Source of the DNA: Corynebacterium aurimucosum ATCC 700975
GTDB taxonomy: Bacteria; Actinomycetota; Actinomycetes; Mycobacteriales; Mycobacteriaceae
Assembly: GCF_000022905.1 (NCBI RefSeq)
Contig: NC_012590.1
Coordinates: forward strand, 1,798,001-1,862,000
Reading direction: 5' to 3'
DNA length: 64,000 bases
This document shows, in pieces, positions 1 through 8,340 of this stretch (positions within the stretch are counted from its first letter, which is position 1; every line of letters starts with the position of its first letter). The notes below the pieces were generated by a model. That model worked only from the letters and a program-made list of their open reading frames with translations, made no database searches and was not told the origin of the DNA. The position numbers and the translations under genes are program-made.

Positions 1-691
1 GCTTAGCGGCAGCGACAAAGACGTTGCCGGGGCCGGTGATGATATCGACTGGCTCCAGTGCTTCTTCACCAGTGACAGGTTCATCATCGCCGTAGGCCAG
101 AAGCCCGATGGCTTGCCCGCCGCCGACGGCCCAGACATCGTCGACGCCCAGCATGTGGCACGTGGCCAGCACCGTCGGGTGCGGCAGTCCGCCGAATTCC
201 TTCTGTGGCGGAGAAGCCACGACCATCGCCGCAGCGCCCGCTTCTTGGGCGGGGACGGCATTCATAATGACGGAAGACGGATACACCGCCTTGCCTCCCG
301 GGACGTAAAGCCCTACGCGCTCGATGGGCTGGAAGACCTCGGTGACCGTCGCGCCTGGTGCCAGCGTCGTCGTGTGCGAAGCCGGCTTCTGATCAGCGTG
401 AACGGCGCGCACGCGCGCGATAGATTCTTCTATGGCTGCTCGCACACTCGAGTCCAGCTCCTCGGCAGCCTTCTTCAGCTCCGCCTTAGGCACTCGCACC
501 GCGGCGGGGCGGATTCCGTCGAATTTTTCGCCGAAGTCGAGGGCCGCGGCCGCACCGCCCTTGCGTACCTTCTCCACCATGGGGATGACGGTGCCCATCA
601 CTGAGGACACATCCGTTCCCCCTCGCGGCAAGACTCGGCGCAACCGGGAGGTGGTGAGTTCCTCTCCACGCAGGTCGATGGTTCGTAGCAT
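1..691 (-). CDS. hisD: Histidinol dehydrogenase, N-terminal part (runs off the left edge)
   Basis: HisD performs the last two steps of histidine synthesis, the NAD-dependent oxidation of L-histidinol to histidine. Only the first 230 codons are present. They read as HisD: N-terminal [11 protein letters not shown], then [18 protein letters not shown] and [11 protein letters not shown], which form the nucleotide-binding core. The zinc and catalytic residues would lie beyond the window. The ATG at 691 has an AGGGG ribosome-binding site 7-8 nt upstream. The other his genes would be expected to the left. Identification rests on motif recall and is strong. Confidence 0.93.
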   Translation of the reverse strand, partial: MLRTIDLRGEELTTSRLRRVLPRGGTDVSSVMGTVIPMVEKVRKGGAAAALDFGEKFDGIRPAAVRVPKAELKKAAEELDSSVRAAIEESIARVRAVHADQKPASHTTTLAPGATVTEVFQPIERVGLYVPGGKAVYPSSVIMNAVPAQEAGAAAMVVASPPQKEFGGLPHPTVLATCHMLGVDDVWAVGGGQAIGLLAYGDDEPVTGEEALEPVDIITGPGNVFVAAAK

Positions 692-723
692 GCTCAGACC
701 CCTTTTATAATATGCAGCGGTTT

Positions 724-809
724 CTATACCTTCCCATTACTATACCTGGACCGAAAAGCCAGCGAGCCGGCAGGTAGGGGTTATAGAATGTGCCACTAGT
801 AACACATTC
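724..809 (-). promoter_or_regulatory. Putative hisD promoter region with direct and inverted repeats
   Basis: Between hisD and the divergent YbjN-like gene there are two direct copies of GGTATAG (minus strand; 724-730 and 740-746, period 16). Both resemble -10 elements of the TATAGT/TATAGA type. Further upstream lies an inverted repeat with arms GAATGTG (786-792) and CACATTC (803-809), spacer 10. This would suit a divergent promoter and operator region. The cognate regulator is not known. Confidence 0.35.
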
Positions 810-842
810 CGGGGCCCCGTATCGGTGAAGGGAGGCGGCGAG

Positions 843-1766
843 ATGAGCAACGGCGCCGATGGTCTGGACAGCCAGTCTCCTTCCAGCCTGCTCGCCCGCG
901 TCGAAAACCTCGCGCACCGCGAAGGCCTCGACTGCATTCGAGTCACCGCACACGAGCTCCTCTTCCCCCACCCACCGCTTGGGGAAACCCGCGCTTTCAT
1001 GGACACCGAGGGCGAACCAATCCTGCGTTTCTACACCACGCACCACGGCGTTCTAGGTTTCAGCGACATTCCCGCTCTCAGTGAATTCGTCAATGACTGG
1101 AACCATGACTGCCTCTCGCCACACCTCATCCTCAACTATTCGGCACCTACCGAAGTAGAAGTGTGGGGGCATTCCTTCCTTGTGGTCCACCAGAAACCTA
1201 CAACGTCCCAGCTTTCCGCTTCGGTTCTGCCAGCACTCCACAACGCCGCGGCCTGCCTCGAAGAACTGGCCGATCACTTCCCGGTCCTCACTTTGCCCCG
1301 GCCGACGACTCCGGAAGAGCAGACAGAACTAGACGGCCCCGTCTCCACCGTGGACACAGCCCGTCTTGGGGAGATCCTTCCTACCCTGGGGATAACGCGC
1401 TTCCAATCGGATGCCGACGAGGCCGTCTATGCCTGGATCAATGATGTCCTTTTTGCTTTCACCATCGATTCCGGCCCCAGCCTCATTATCAAAGGCCATT
1501 GGGATCCCAACCTGCCGGGCACTGAGTTCTCCAAAATCTTTCTCATTTGCAATGACTGGAACCGCACCAATCACTCGGCCTCAGCCTTCTGCCACTCAAA
1601 CATTGATGGGCTGCAGGTGCGCATTGATTACGCGATCATGACGGGCGCCGGGCTTTCCGACGCCCAACTGATCACCGCCCTCGGCCGCGGCATCAAGCAC
1701 GTCCTCCACGGGATCGATGACATCTCACGCGATGCGGTGGGCTCCTCCCCCGTCGCTTGGCCCTAG
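843..1766 (+). CDS. YbjN domain-containing protein with two tandem copies
   Basis: This 307-aa cytosolic protein has no signal peptide or membrane segment. Two related halves are visible, one around residues 20-145 and one around 170-290. Each contains a YbjN-type pattern: a beta-strand block followed by ..F..I...NDWN (EFVNDWNHDC in the first, IFLICNDWNRT in the second). YbjN domains have a type III secretion chaperone-like fold; their biochemical role in actinobacteria is not established. ATG 843 is preferred over an upstream in-frame GTG at 825 because GGGAGG lies 8-12 nt before it. The 3' end overlaps the convergent membrane gene by 42 bp. Confidence 0.7.
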   Translation: MSNGADGLDSQSPSSLLARVENLAHREGLDCIRVTAHELLFPHPPLGETRAFMDTEGEPILRFYTTHHGVLGFSDIPALSEFVNDWNHDCLSPHLILNYSAPTEVEVWGHSFLVVHQKPTTSQLSASVLPALHNAAACLEELADHFPVLTLPRPTTPEEQTELDGPVSTVDTARLGEILPTLGITRFQSDADEAVYAWINDVLFAFTIDSGPSLIIKGHWDPNLPGTEFSKIFLICNDWNRTNHSASAFCHSNIDGLQVRIDYAIMTGAGLSDAQLITALGRGIKHVLHGIDDISRDAVGSSPVAWP

Positions 1767-2306
1767 CGCATCATCGACCGCCGCCTCATCGTCTACCGTT
1801 TCGCTTTCGTGCCAAACGCTGGGCGGATCAAAGAACAGCGCAGACCAATAGGCAAACATGGCCATAAATGGCCCTACGAGCCAGGCGATGCCAGGTGAGA
1901 AATTCGGGACAAACTCCACAAACTCCCCGGGGTTTTCTGGAATATCAGTGGCTGTCGCCCCACCGAAGACATAGAAGGACGCCGCACCAGCCAAAGCTGC
2001 CAGAGCCACCCATAACAGCAGGCCGACGCCGCGGTAGCGCTCTCCCCAACGGTGGGCGATAAGCCCCAAGGCCATACCGAGGAATCCGGTGATCAGCACG
2101 AAGGTGATATAGGAGTCGAATTGCACGTCGGCGACGTTGCCCAAAACATAGCCGCCATCCTCCATTCGATGGCCCTCCAGAGTAGGCCGCCACAGCCCCC
2201 ATACAGCGCCAACAGCGGAAAATCCAAAGAGGGCTAACGCGAGCAACCCCGCGCCGAATCCGACGGCGCGGGGTATGCGAAGGCTAGGTGCACGCAGTGC
2301 AGGCAC
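1725..2306 (-). CDS. Four-helix membrane protein, possibly DUF2567-like
   Basis: The 193-aa product has four hydrophobic segments (about 17-38, 64-86, 92-114 and 137-156) and an acidic, soluble C-terminus. Size, topology and position near hisD fit the actinobacterial DUF2567 family, which has no assigned function. That assignment is tentative. The GTG start at 2306 lies 8 nt after the stop of the lipoprotein gene, so the two are probably co-transcribed and translationally coupled. The tail overlaps the convergent YbjN-like gene. Confidence 0.6.
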   Translation of the reverse strand: MPALRAPSLRIPRAVGFGAGLLALALFGFSAVGAVWGLWRPTLEGHRMEDGGYVLGNVADVQFDSYITFVLITGFLGMALGLIAHRWGERYRGVGLLLWVALAALAGAASFYVFGGATATDIPENPGEFVEFVPNFSPGIAWLVGPFMAMFAYWSALFFDPPSVWHESETVDDEAAVDDALGPSDGGGAHRIA

Positions 2307-2314
2307 GATACTCT

Positions 2315-3049
2315 CTAGCCGCAGAAGGTCCAGTTACCGTTCTCACGCTTGAAGCGCATGGTGGAGCTATCCCTGCCCTGGCTGGTGTTGACGTTCACGG
2401 TCGCGGAGGCATCGTCACCGTTAACCACGACATCGTTGATGGACTCAACGCCAGTCTTGGACCAGTCAAAGCCATCCATCTGGGAGGTATCCTGGCCCGC
2501 TGCCGCCATCATGTCCTTGAGCTGGTTCATCGGAACATCCGGAACCTGGTTGTAGTCAACCTGGTCGAGACCGGAGTTCGGATCGTTGCGGATAGCCGCG
2601 CAGGTGTGCTCCGGGAGGTACTTCACGAAGGAACGCATGGTCTGCTGCTCATACATACCGCGCACTAGGGCGTTAATACCGTCGACATCCTCCTGGCTGG
2701 CGGCCTCACCCTGCACCGGTTCGACCTTAGGCATGTTCTGGAAAGGATCAGCGCCCTCTTCGAAGGGGTTGGCCAGAGTCTGGTTAGCAGCCTCGGGGTT
2801 CTCCCCCTCCGGCTTGGCAGCATTGTCCTTATTCTCTTCGCCGTCCTTCTTGTCCTTACCCTCCTTCTTCTCCTCAGAAGTCTTCTCCTCAGACGTCTTT
2901 TCCTTAGACTTCGTAGTCGTGGTGGTCTTTGCTGCAGAGGACGCAGTGTCACCTGCATTCTCATCATCGGAACCACAAGCAGCCAAGGAAAGCGGTGCAA
3001 CGAGCGCAACAGCAATGAGGGACTTCTTGGCAGGTGTCAGAAAAGACAA
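2315..3049 (-). CDS. Secreted lipoprotein with Lys/Glu-rich linker and duplicated start region
   Basis: From the TTG at 3049 the protein has 244 aa: a short signal peptide (KK, then IAVALVAPLSL) and a lipobox LAAC with Cys at residue 25. Next comes a Thr/Lys/Glu-rich low-complexity linker (about 33-80), probably spanning the cell wall, and a C-terminal globular domain ending WTFCG. That end resembles NTF2-like or DUF4878-type lipoprotein domains, but I cannot assign the family firmly. A second in-frame TTG at 3082, with its own AGGAG, arises from a 33-bp tandem duplication and would add 11 residues before the same signal peptide. The inner start gives the more normal signal peptide. It is followed closely by the membrane gene ending at 1725. 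Confidence 0.7.
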   Translation of the reverse strand: MSFLTPAKKSLIAVALVAPLSLAACGSDDENAGDTASSAAKTTTTTKSKEKTSEEKTSEEKKEGKDKKDGEENKDNAAKPEGENPEAANQTLANPFEEGADPFQNMPKVEPVQGEAASQEDVDGINALVRGMYEQQTMRSFVKYLPEHTCAAIRNDPNSGLDQVDYNQVPDVPMNQLKDMMAAAGQDTSQMDGFDWSKTGVESINDVVVNGDDASATVNVNTSQGRDSSTMRFKRENGNWTFCG

Positions 3050-3102
3050 GGGAAAACTCCTAAATATACTCAGAAAAGACAAGGGAAAACTCCTAAATAT
3101 AC
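3037..3102 (-). repeat. 33-bp tandem duplication carrying RBS and TTG start codon
   Basis: Two perfect copies (3037-3069 and 3070-3102) lie at the 5' end of the lipoprotein gene. Each copy carries, on the minus strand, TTTAGGAG, a 7-nt spacer and TTGTCTTTTCTG. The period of 33 nt (11 codons) keeps both starts in the same frame. Confidence 0.95.
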
Positions 3103-3258
3103 ATAGAGAGCGATAGGTTAAACCACGCTAGGCGCGGCGTTTGCTCTTGGGCAACTTACATAACCTTAACAAGGGCTGTTTGAAGAATTCATGTTCTACA
3201 CCTTGAAGCTTCCTGTGAGCCTCACGTGGGTTTTCTCTTGCCGCGTAGAGTTGGTCAT

Positions 3259-3846
3259 GTGCACCTTTCTCGCGACGCTATCGTTTCCACCGCCCTTGAG
3301 CTCTTGACCCAATACGGCCTTGCTGATGTCACTATGCGCCGAGTCGCCACGAATCTCGGAGTCGCCCCCGGCGCGCTGTACTGGCACGTGACCAACAAAC
3401 AATCGCTGATCGCGGCCATGACCGCTGAAATACTCGCTCCCGTCACCGGGGAAAGCACGGCGGAGCTGGTCAGCTCGCTGCACCGTGAGCTGCAACGCTG
3501 GCGAGATGGCGCTGAAGTGGCCATCGCCGGAGCATCCTTCCCCGAATCCTCAGCGAGCGCCGACTTAGAAAAGCTATTCACCAAGGCACTGCAGAAGGAA
3601 GCACCCGATGCCTCGCCGGAGGATAGAGCCGTCGCCGCCCGCACTCTGATCCACTACACGCTGGGCGCCACTTTCATGGAGCAATCCCGCGAGCAGCTCA
3701 GTGGGGCGGCGCTAGGAGGGACGTCGCCAAGCACAGCGTCTACAGCTCCCGAGACCACGCCAGTGGACGCCACCTCGGTGCGCGCAGCAGAGCTGATGGT
3801 CGCCGGCTTAAGGTCACTGCGAAGCGATCACATACATCAGAATTGA
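3259..3846 (+). CDS. TetR-family transcriptional regulator
   Basis: This 195-aa protein has a TetR N-terminal helix-turn-helix (about residues 5-50; VTMRRVATNLGVAPGALYWHV is the recognition region, with the family's YWHV/NK pattern). A helical ligand-binding domain follows, and the C-terminal 30 residues are Ser/Thr/Pro-rich. The GTG at 3259 is chosen because it precedes the typical LSRDAIVSTAL helix; an upstream GTG at 3226 is possible. The gene overlaps the first possible glgX start and is divergent from the lipoprotein gene. Its ligand and targets are unknown; a self-regulatory site or a role for glgX would be guesses. Confidence 0.85.
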   Translation: MHLSRDAIVSTALELLTQYGLADVTMRRVATNLGVAPGALYWHVTNKQSLIAAMTAEILAPVTGESTAELVSSLHRELQRWRDGAEVAIAGASFPESSASADLEKLFTKALQKEAPDASPEDRAVAARTLIHYTLGATFMEQSREQLSGAALGGTSPSTASTAPETTPVDATSVRAAELMVAGLRSLRSDHIHQN

Positions 3847-3860
3847 CTAAGCTAAGCCTC

Positions 3861-6089
3861 ATGACTGAGACCCGTGCTGACCTAACGCCATCTCGCCAGG
3901 TGTGGCCTGGTTCCCCCTCCCCTCTCGGCTCCACCTTTGATGGAGCCGGTACTAATTTTGCTATCTTTTCCGAAATCGCCGAGAAGGTTGAGCTCTGCCT
4001 CATTGACCAGGACGGCAACGAAGAACGCATCGAATTAACCGAGATCACCGCCCACGTCTGGCACGCCTACCTCCCGAACGTCAGCCCCGGGCAGCGCTAC
4101 GGATACCGCATCCACGGCCCGTATGAGCCAGAACATGGTCTGCGTTGCGATCCCTCAAAACTTCTTGTCGATCCTTATGCTCGCGCCTTCGACGGCGACT
4201 TTGATGGGGATCCCTCGCTGTACTCCTACGATATCTTCGCTGAGGAACCCGGCACCGGCCGCAACCAGGATGACTCCTTGGGCCACACCATGCTCTCCGT
4301 GGTCATCAACCCGTTCTTCGAGTGGCACGGCGACAACCGTCCGCATACCCCGGATAATGAAACAATTATCTACGAAGCCCACGTCAAGGGCATGACGATG
4401 ACGCACCCGGATGTGCCGGAGGAGCTGCGCGGCACCTATGCCGGCATGGCGCACCCGGCGATCATCAACTACTTCAAGGACTTGGGAGTGACAGCCGTCG
4501 AGCTGCTGCCGGTTCACCAGTTCTTGCAGGATGATCGCCTGCGCCAGCTGGACCTGCGCAACTACTGGGGTTATAACACCTTCGGGTTCTTCGCCCCGCA
4601 TGCTGACTATGCCTACGCTAAGAAGCCCGGCGAGGTAGTTGCTGAATTCAAGGCCATGGTTCGTGCCTTCCATGAGGCTGGAATCGAGATCATCCTCGAT
4701 GTGGTCTACAACCACACCGCCGAAGGCAACCACATGGGCCCCACCATCGCCTTCCGAGGCATTGATAACCACGCCTACTACCGCTTGGTCGATGACAATC
4801 CCGAGCACTACATGGACTACACCGGCACCGGTAACTCCCTGAATGTCCGCCACCCGCACTCCCTCCAGCTCATTATGGATTCGCTTCGTTACTGGGTGAC
4901 GGAGATGCGCGTGGATGGCTTCCGCTTCGACCTCGCTTCCACTCTGGCGCGCGAACTGGATGACGTCGACAAGCTGGCTACCTTCTTCGATTTGGTTCAG
5001 CAGGACCCGGTGGTCTCCAAGGTCAAGCTCATCGCCGAACCCTGGGACGTGGGCCATAACGGCTACCAAGTTGGTAACTTCCCGCCCATCTGGAGCGAGT
5101 GGAACGGCAAGTACCGCGATACCGTCCGTGATTTCTGGCGCGGGGAGCCGGCGACCATGGGTGAATTTGCCTCACGCCTGACCGGCTCCTCCGATCTCTA
5201 TGCCAACAACGGCCGCCGTCCCACCGCGTCTATCAACTTCATCACCGCCCACGATGGCTTTACGCTTCGTGATTTGGTGTCCTATAACGAAAAACACAAT
5301 TCCGAGAACGGTGAAGACAATCGCGACGGTGAGTCCCACAACCGCTCGTGGAACCATGGCGTGGAAGGGCCGACTGACGACGAAGAGATTAAGAAGCTCC
5401 GGCGCCGCCAGGTCCGCAATTTCCTCACTACCCTCCTGCTATCCCAGGGCACCCCGATGTTGTGCCACGGTGATGAGCTAGGCCGCACCCAGAACGGCAA
5501 TAACAACGTGTATTGCCAGGACAACGAGATTTCCTGGATCGATTGGTCGATGCTGGAGCAGGAAAAGAACAGCGCCATGCACGGCTTTACCAAGCGCCTC
5601 ATCAACATCCGCAAGAACCACCCGGTGTTCCGCCGCCAGCGTTTCTTGGCTGGTGGTCCCTTCGGCTCTGAGGTGAAAGACCGCGATATTGCCTGGCTCG
5701 TGCCCTCCGGCAAACTCATGACCCCGCAGGACTGGGATTTTGAGTTCGGCAAGGCGCTCATGGTCTACCTCAACGGTAACGCGATTACGGAAACCACCGC
5801 GCGCGGTGAACGCATTACGGATGATTCCTTCATCATGATTTTCAACGCTCACCACGAAGACATCGAGTTCACACTGCCCAAGAAGGACCTGGGTGCTAGT
5901 TGGCGGCTCATCGTCGATACCTCTGATTCCGGTGGCTATCCGGACGAGGAGAAGCTCATCGCGGCCGAAGGGTCCATCGTGGTGCAACCGCGCACGACGC
6001 TGATCCTGCGCCAGACTGAGCCCCCGGTTTTCGACGACAGCGATGACTCTGCACAATCCGCTGCCCCGGCAGAAGCAAGCGATAGCTAG
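3861..6089 (+). CDS. glgX: Glycogen debranching enzyme GlgX (GH13 isoamylase type)
   Basis: GlgX hydrolyses alpha-1,6 branches of phosphorylase-trimmed glycogen in the cytosol. The product of about 742 aa has an N-terminal CBM48-like domain (about 12-110). All four GH13 regions are visible: DVVYNHTAEG near 280, VDGFRFDLAS with the nucleophile Asp near 356, AEPWD with the acid/base Glu near 393, and TAHDGF near 463. Length and motifs are normal for the family. ATG 3861 is preferred; a TTG at 3843 overlapping the tetR stop would add six residues. No strong ribosome-binding site is present for either. Confidence 0.95.
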   Translation: MTETRADLTPSRQVWPGSPSPLGSTFDGAGTNFAIFSEIAEKVELCLIDQDGNEERIELTEITAHVWHAYLPNVSPGQRYGYRIHGPYEPEHGLRCDPSKLLVDPYARAFDGDFDGDPSLYSYDIFAEEPGTGRNQDDSLGHTMLSVVINPFFEWHGDNRPHTPDNETIIYEAHVKGMTMTHPDVPEELRGTYAGMAHPAIINYFKDLGVTAVELLPVHQFLQDDRLRQLDLRNYWGYNTFGFFAPHADYAYAKKPGEVVAEFKAMVRAFHEAGIEIILDVVYNHTAEGNHMGPTIAFRGIDNHAYYRLVDDNPEHYMDYTGTGNSLNVRHPHSLQLIMDSLRYWVTEMRVDGFRFDLASTLARELDDVDKLATFFDLVQQDPVVSKVKLIAEPWDVGHNGYQVGNFPPIWSEWNGKYRDTVRDFWRGEPATMGEFASRLTGSSDLYANNGRRPTASINFITAHDGFTLRDLVSYNEKHNSENGEDNRDGESHNRSWNHGVEGPTDDEEIKKLRRRQVRNFLTTLLLSQGTPMLCHGDELGRTQNGNNNVYCQDNEISWIDWSMLEQEKNSAMHGFTKRLINIRKNHPVFRRQRFLAGGPFGSEVKDRDIAWLVPSGKLMTPQDWDFEFGKALMVYLNGNAITETTARGERITDDSFIMIFNAHHEDIEFTLPKKDLGASWRLIVDTSDSGGYPDEEKLIAAEGSIVVQPRTTLILRQTEPPVFDDSDDSAQSAAPAEASDS

Positions 6090-6142
6090 ACTGCACTCCA
6101 CCGTCTGCTGTCCAGCATCAACCCCGTCCTTGAAAGGAATCC

Positions 6143-7528
6143 GTGTCCTATACCGCCCACGGTGCTGTCATTGATGTCACCGCCGATGCCCTCACCGTCC
6201 ACCGCTCCCAGCTTGCCGCCTCCCTTGGCGCACCGGCCCGCGAGTCCCTCTCCCTGGCTGATGCAACGGGCGTAGAGTGCGCGGAACCGACGGCAACCGG
6301 GTTTGGGCAGGTCATAGTGCGCGGCACAAGCGATTCCGCGGGGATCGCTGGGGACACCATCATCCGCTTCGCCCCCGGCCAAGACGCAACCGCTTTCGCC
6401 CGCGCGGTTGAGGCAACGCTGCGCGGCGAAGCGCCGGCTGCCAGCAGCGGTGTGCAGGGGCTGGACTTCACCGCCGTCGATGTGGAAACCGCCAACGATA
6501 ACTGGGGCTCGGTCTGCCAGATCGGTGCGGTCCGCTTCCGCGACGGCGAAGAGACCGAGTCCCGCACGTGGCTGTGTACTCCCCCGCCGGGGCTCGAGCA
6601 CTTCGACAAGGTCAACATCAGCATTCACGGCATCACAGCGGAGGATGTTGCTGATGCTTCCCCCTTCGCTGATGCCGCCGCCGAGCTCTTCGAGTTCCTC
6701 GGCACGGACACGCTGGTGGCCCACAACGCGCAATTCGATTCCACGGCCTTGCGCAGTGGCCTCAAGAAGGCCGACGCGCCGGTGCCAGAAGTTCGCTTAG
6801 CGTGTTCCCTGGCACTGGCCCGCGATGCCTCCCGTGCGGGCGTCATCGACGTGGCCAACCATAAGCTTCCCACCGTCGCCTCCTTCCTCGGCGCCGAAGA
6901 TTTCCGCCATCACGAGGCCACAGCCGATGCCCGCGCCGCAGGCGAGATTGTCAGTGCCTTGGCGCAGCGCTTTGGTCACTCGGGAAGCATCGAGGACTTG
7001 TTCACCACCCGTGATTTTGCACTGGGCACGTTGAGCGAGGAGTCCGTCATCCCGGTCCTGCGTGCCAACACCGCTCCGCTCTCCGCGGCGGACTTGGGCG
7101 CCGGTACGGATTTCCGCGACAAGACGCGCATGGCGGGCACAGCCTCGGGCTCGAAGAAGAAGGGCTCCGCCGCTAAGGAGCGCCGCGGTCCGGCCCCATG
7201 GCAATCCGTATCCACTCCGGACACCATCCCGGATCCGAACCCCGACGCCGATCCAGAAGGCGCATTGTTTGGCCAGAATGTCACCCTCACTGGTGACTTC
7301 GAACCTTTTGATAAAGGTCTGTTGTGGTCCAAGATTGCTGAACGCGGCGGCCAGGTGGGCAAGAACGTCACGAAGAAGACCACCATCCTGGTCGTGGGCC
7401 AGTGGGCTACCAAAACCTCTAAAGAAAAGCGCGCTGAGGAGCTACAGGGCAAAGGCCAGGACATCGCGATCTGGCAGACGGACAAGCTGTTGGAGGAGCT
7501 GCAGCTTGATGAAGCTCCGCCGTTCTAA
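6143..7528 (+). CDS. DnaQ-like 3'-5' exonuclease with C-terminal BRCT domain
   Basis: This 461-aa, three-part protein begins with about 105 residues resembling a PH-like/DUF4429 module (GVECAEPTATGFGQV, then IIRFAPGQDATAFARAV). A DnaQ/epsilon-type exonuclease follows (about 108-290) with ExoI VDVETANDN, a central VAHNAQFD and ExoIII HHEATADARA. After a basic linker comes a BRCT domain (about 373-455; LTGDFEPFDKG). Exonuclease-BRCT proteins occur in actinobacteria and are annotated as DNA polymerase III epsilon-like. A repair or proofreading role is inferred. The GTG start at 6143 has GAAAGGA 5-6 nt upstream. It lies 53 bp after glgX. Confidence 0.85.
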   Translation: MSYTAHGAVIDVTADALTVHRSQLAASLGAPARESLSLADATGVECAEPTATGFGQVIVRGTSDSAGIAGDTIIRFAPGQDATAFARAVEATLRGEAPAASSGVQGLDFTAVDVETANDNWGSVCQIGAVRFRDGEETESRTWLCTPPPGLEHFDKVNISIHGITAEDVADASPFADAAAELFEFLGTDTLVAHNAQFDSTALRSGLKKADAPVPEVRLACSLALARDASRAGVIDVANHKLPTVASFLGAEDFRHHEATADARAAGEIVSALAQRFGHSGSIEDLFTTRDFALGTLSEESVIPVLRANTAPLSAADLGAGTDFRDKTRMAGTASGSKKKGSAAKERRGPAPWQSVSTPDTIPDPNPDADPEGALFGQNVTLTGDFEPFDKGLLWSKIAERGGQVGKNVTKKTTILVVGQWATKTSKEKRAEELQGKGQDIAIWQTDKLLEELQLDEAPPF

Positions 7529-7555
7529 CCTGCGTATCTGTTGAACGCGGAAGCC

Positions 7556-7575
7556 CTAGAGCATCAAGGCTCTAG
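7556..7575 (+). terminator. Weak hairpin after the exonuclease gene
   Basis: Arms CTAGAGC (7556-7562) and GCTCTAG (7569-7575) enclose a 6-nt loop. The downstream T-run (GGTTTTC) is 14 nt away, so termination would be weak or factor-assisted. Confidence 0.3.
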
Positions 7576-7679
7576 TGCGTGGTGGGTTTTCTCCGAACTA
7601 GTGGGAACCTGTGGGCATAAAGAGCAGTCCAATAAGGGCAAGGAATCTGCACTTGCCTACCTTTTGGAGTAAGTCCACT

Positions 7680-8288
7680 ATGACCATCGCGCTACCCACC
7701 TCCCTCCGCATCGACCACCTGCTCCCTTCGCTCTGCCCGAGCGAAGAGCTCAACGGAATCAAACTCTGTGATGATGGCTTCGGTGATTCACCTGCTAGTC
7801 TTCAGCTATCGCGGACGCTATCGATGTCCTTGGTGCACGGCACGGGCGTCGAAGCCAAGCGCGTGAGCCAGCGCGCTGTGGACGATATGGGCTTGACCGT
7901 GCGCCAAGCGTGGGATACTGCCGCGCTGAATCTGCAACGCCGCGCACTGACGCAGCAGGGGCTGCGTTTCTTTACCCGGCCTGCTGAACTCGGACTGAGT
8001 AGAAAGGAAAGCGGCCTCGAGGTGCGGGTGCATCGCTGCGCTGTCTCGTCGTGGTTGGCTCACCCGCAGGCCTTCGTTATCCTAGACAATCATCTGCAGC
8101 GGCTTAGCCAGGCTCTGAGCATTACCTACCTCGTGCCTGATGCGCACACTCTCTACGCGCTGTTCAACGTTTCCCCGCAGCGCGCCACGGAGCTGGCCTA
8201 CCGCGCGGCCGAATTGCGCCCGCGCCATCGACCACCGCTGAGCTTGCAACCACTAGTATTGGCTAACGGCTTCCCACTGGAGGTATAG
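7680..8288 (+). CDS. Hypothetical corynebacterial protein
   Basis: The 202-aa protein has no signal peptide, no membrane segment and no motif I recognise. It is rich in Leu, Arg and Ala. Helical stretches such as RVSQRAVDDMGLTVRQAWDTAALNLQ and HLQRLSQALSITYLVPDAHTLYALF suggest an alpha/beta cytosolic fold. ATG 7680 is chosen for GGAG 9-12 nt upstream; an in-frame GTG at 7611 would extend it. The alarmone synthetase gene follows 52 bp later on the same strand, so co-expression is likely, but no function can be inferred. Confidence 0.7.
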   Translation: MTIALPTSLRIDHLLPSLCPSEELNGIKLCDDGFGDSPASLQLSRTLSMSLVHGTGVEAKRVSQRAVDDMGLTVRQAWDTAALNLQRRALTQQGLRFFTRPAELGLSRKESGLEVRVHRCAVSSWLAHPQAFVILDNHLQRLSQALSITYLVPDAHTLYALFNVSPQRATELAYRAAELRPRHRPPLSLQPLVLANGFPLEV

Positions 8289-8340
8289 AAAACACCTCCA
8301 GACTTTCTCCGCCGTGGCCGAAAGGAGTCACGTTCTTAAG

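Noticed and set aside
3100..3180. DtxR-like iron box (TTAAGGTTATGTAAGTTG)
   Set aside because: Only about half the positions fit the palindromic consensus; right half is poor.
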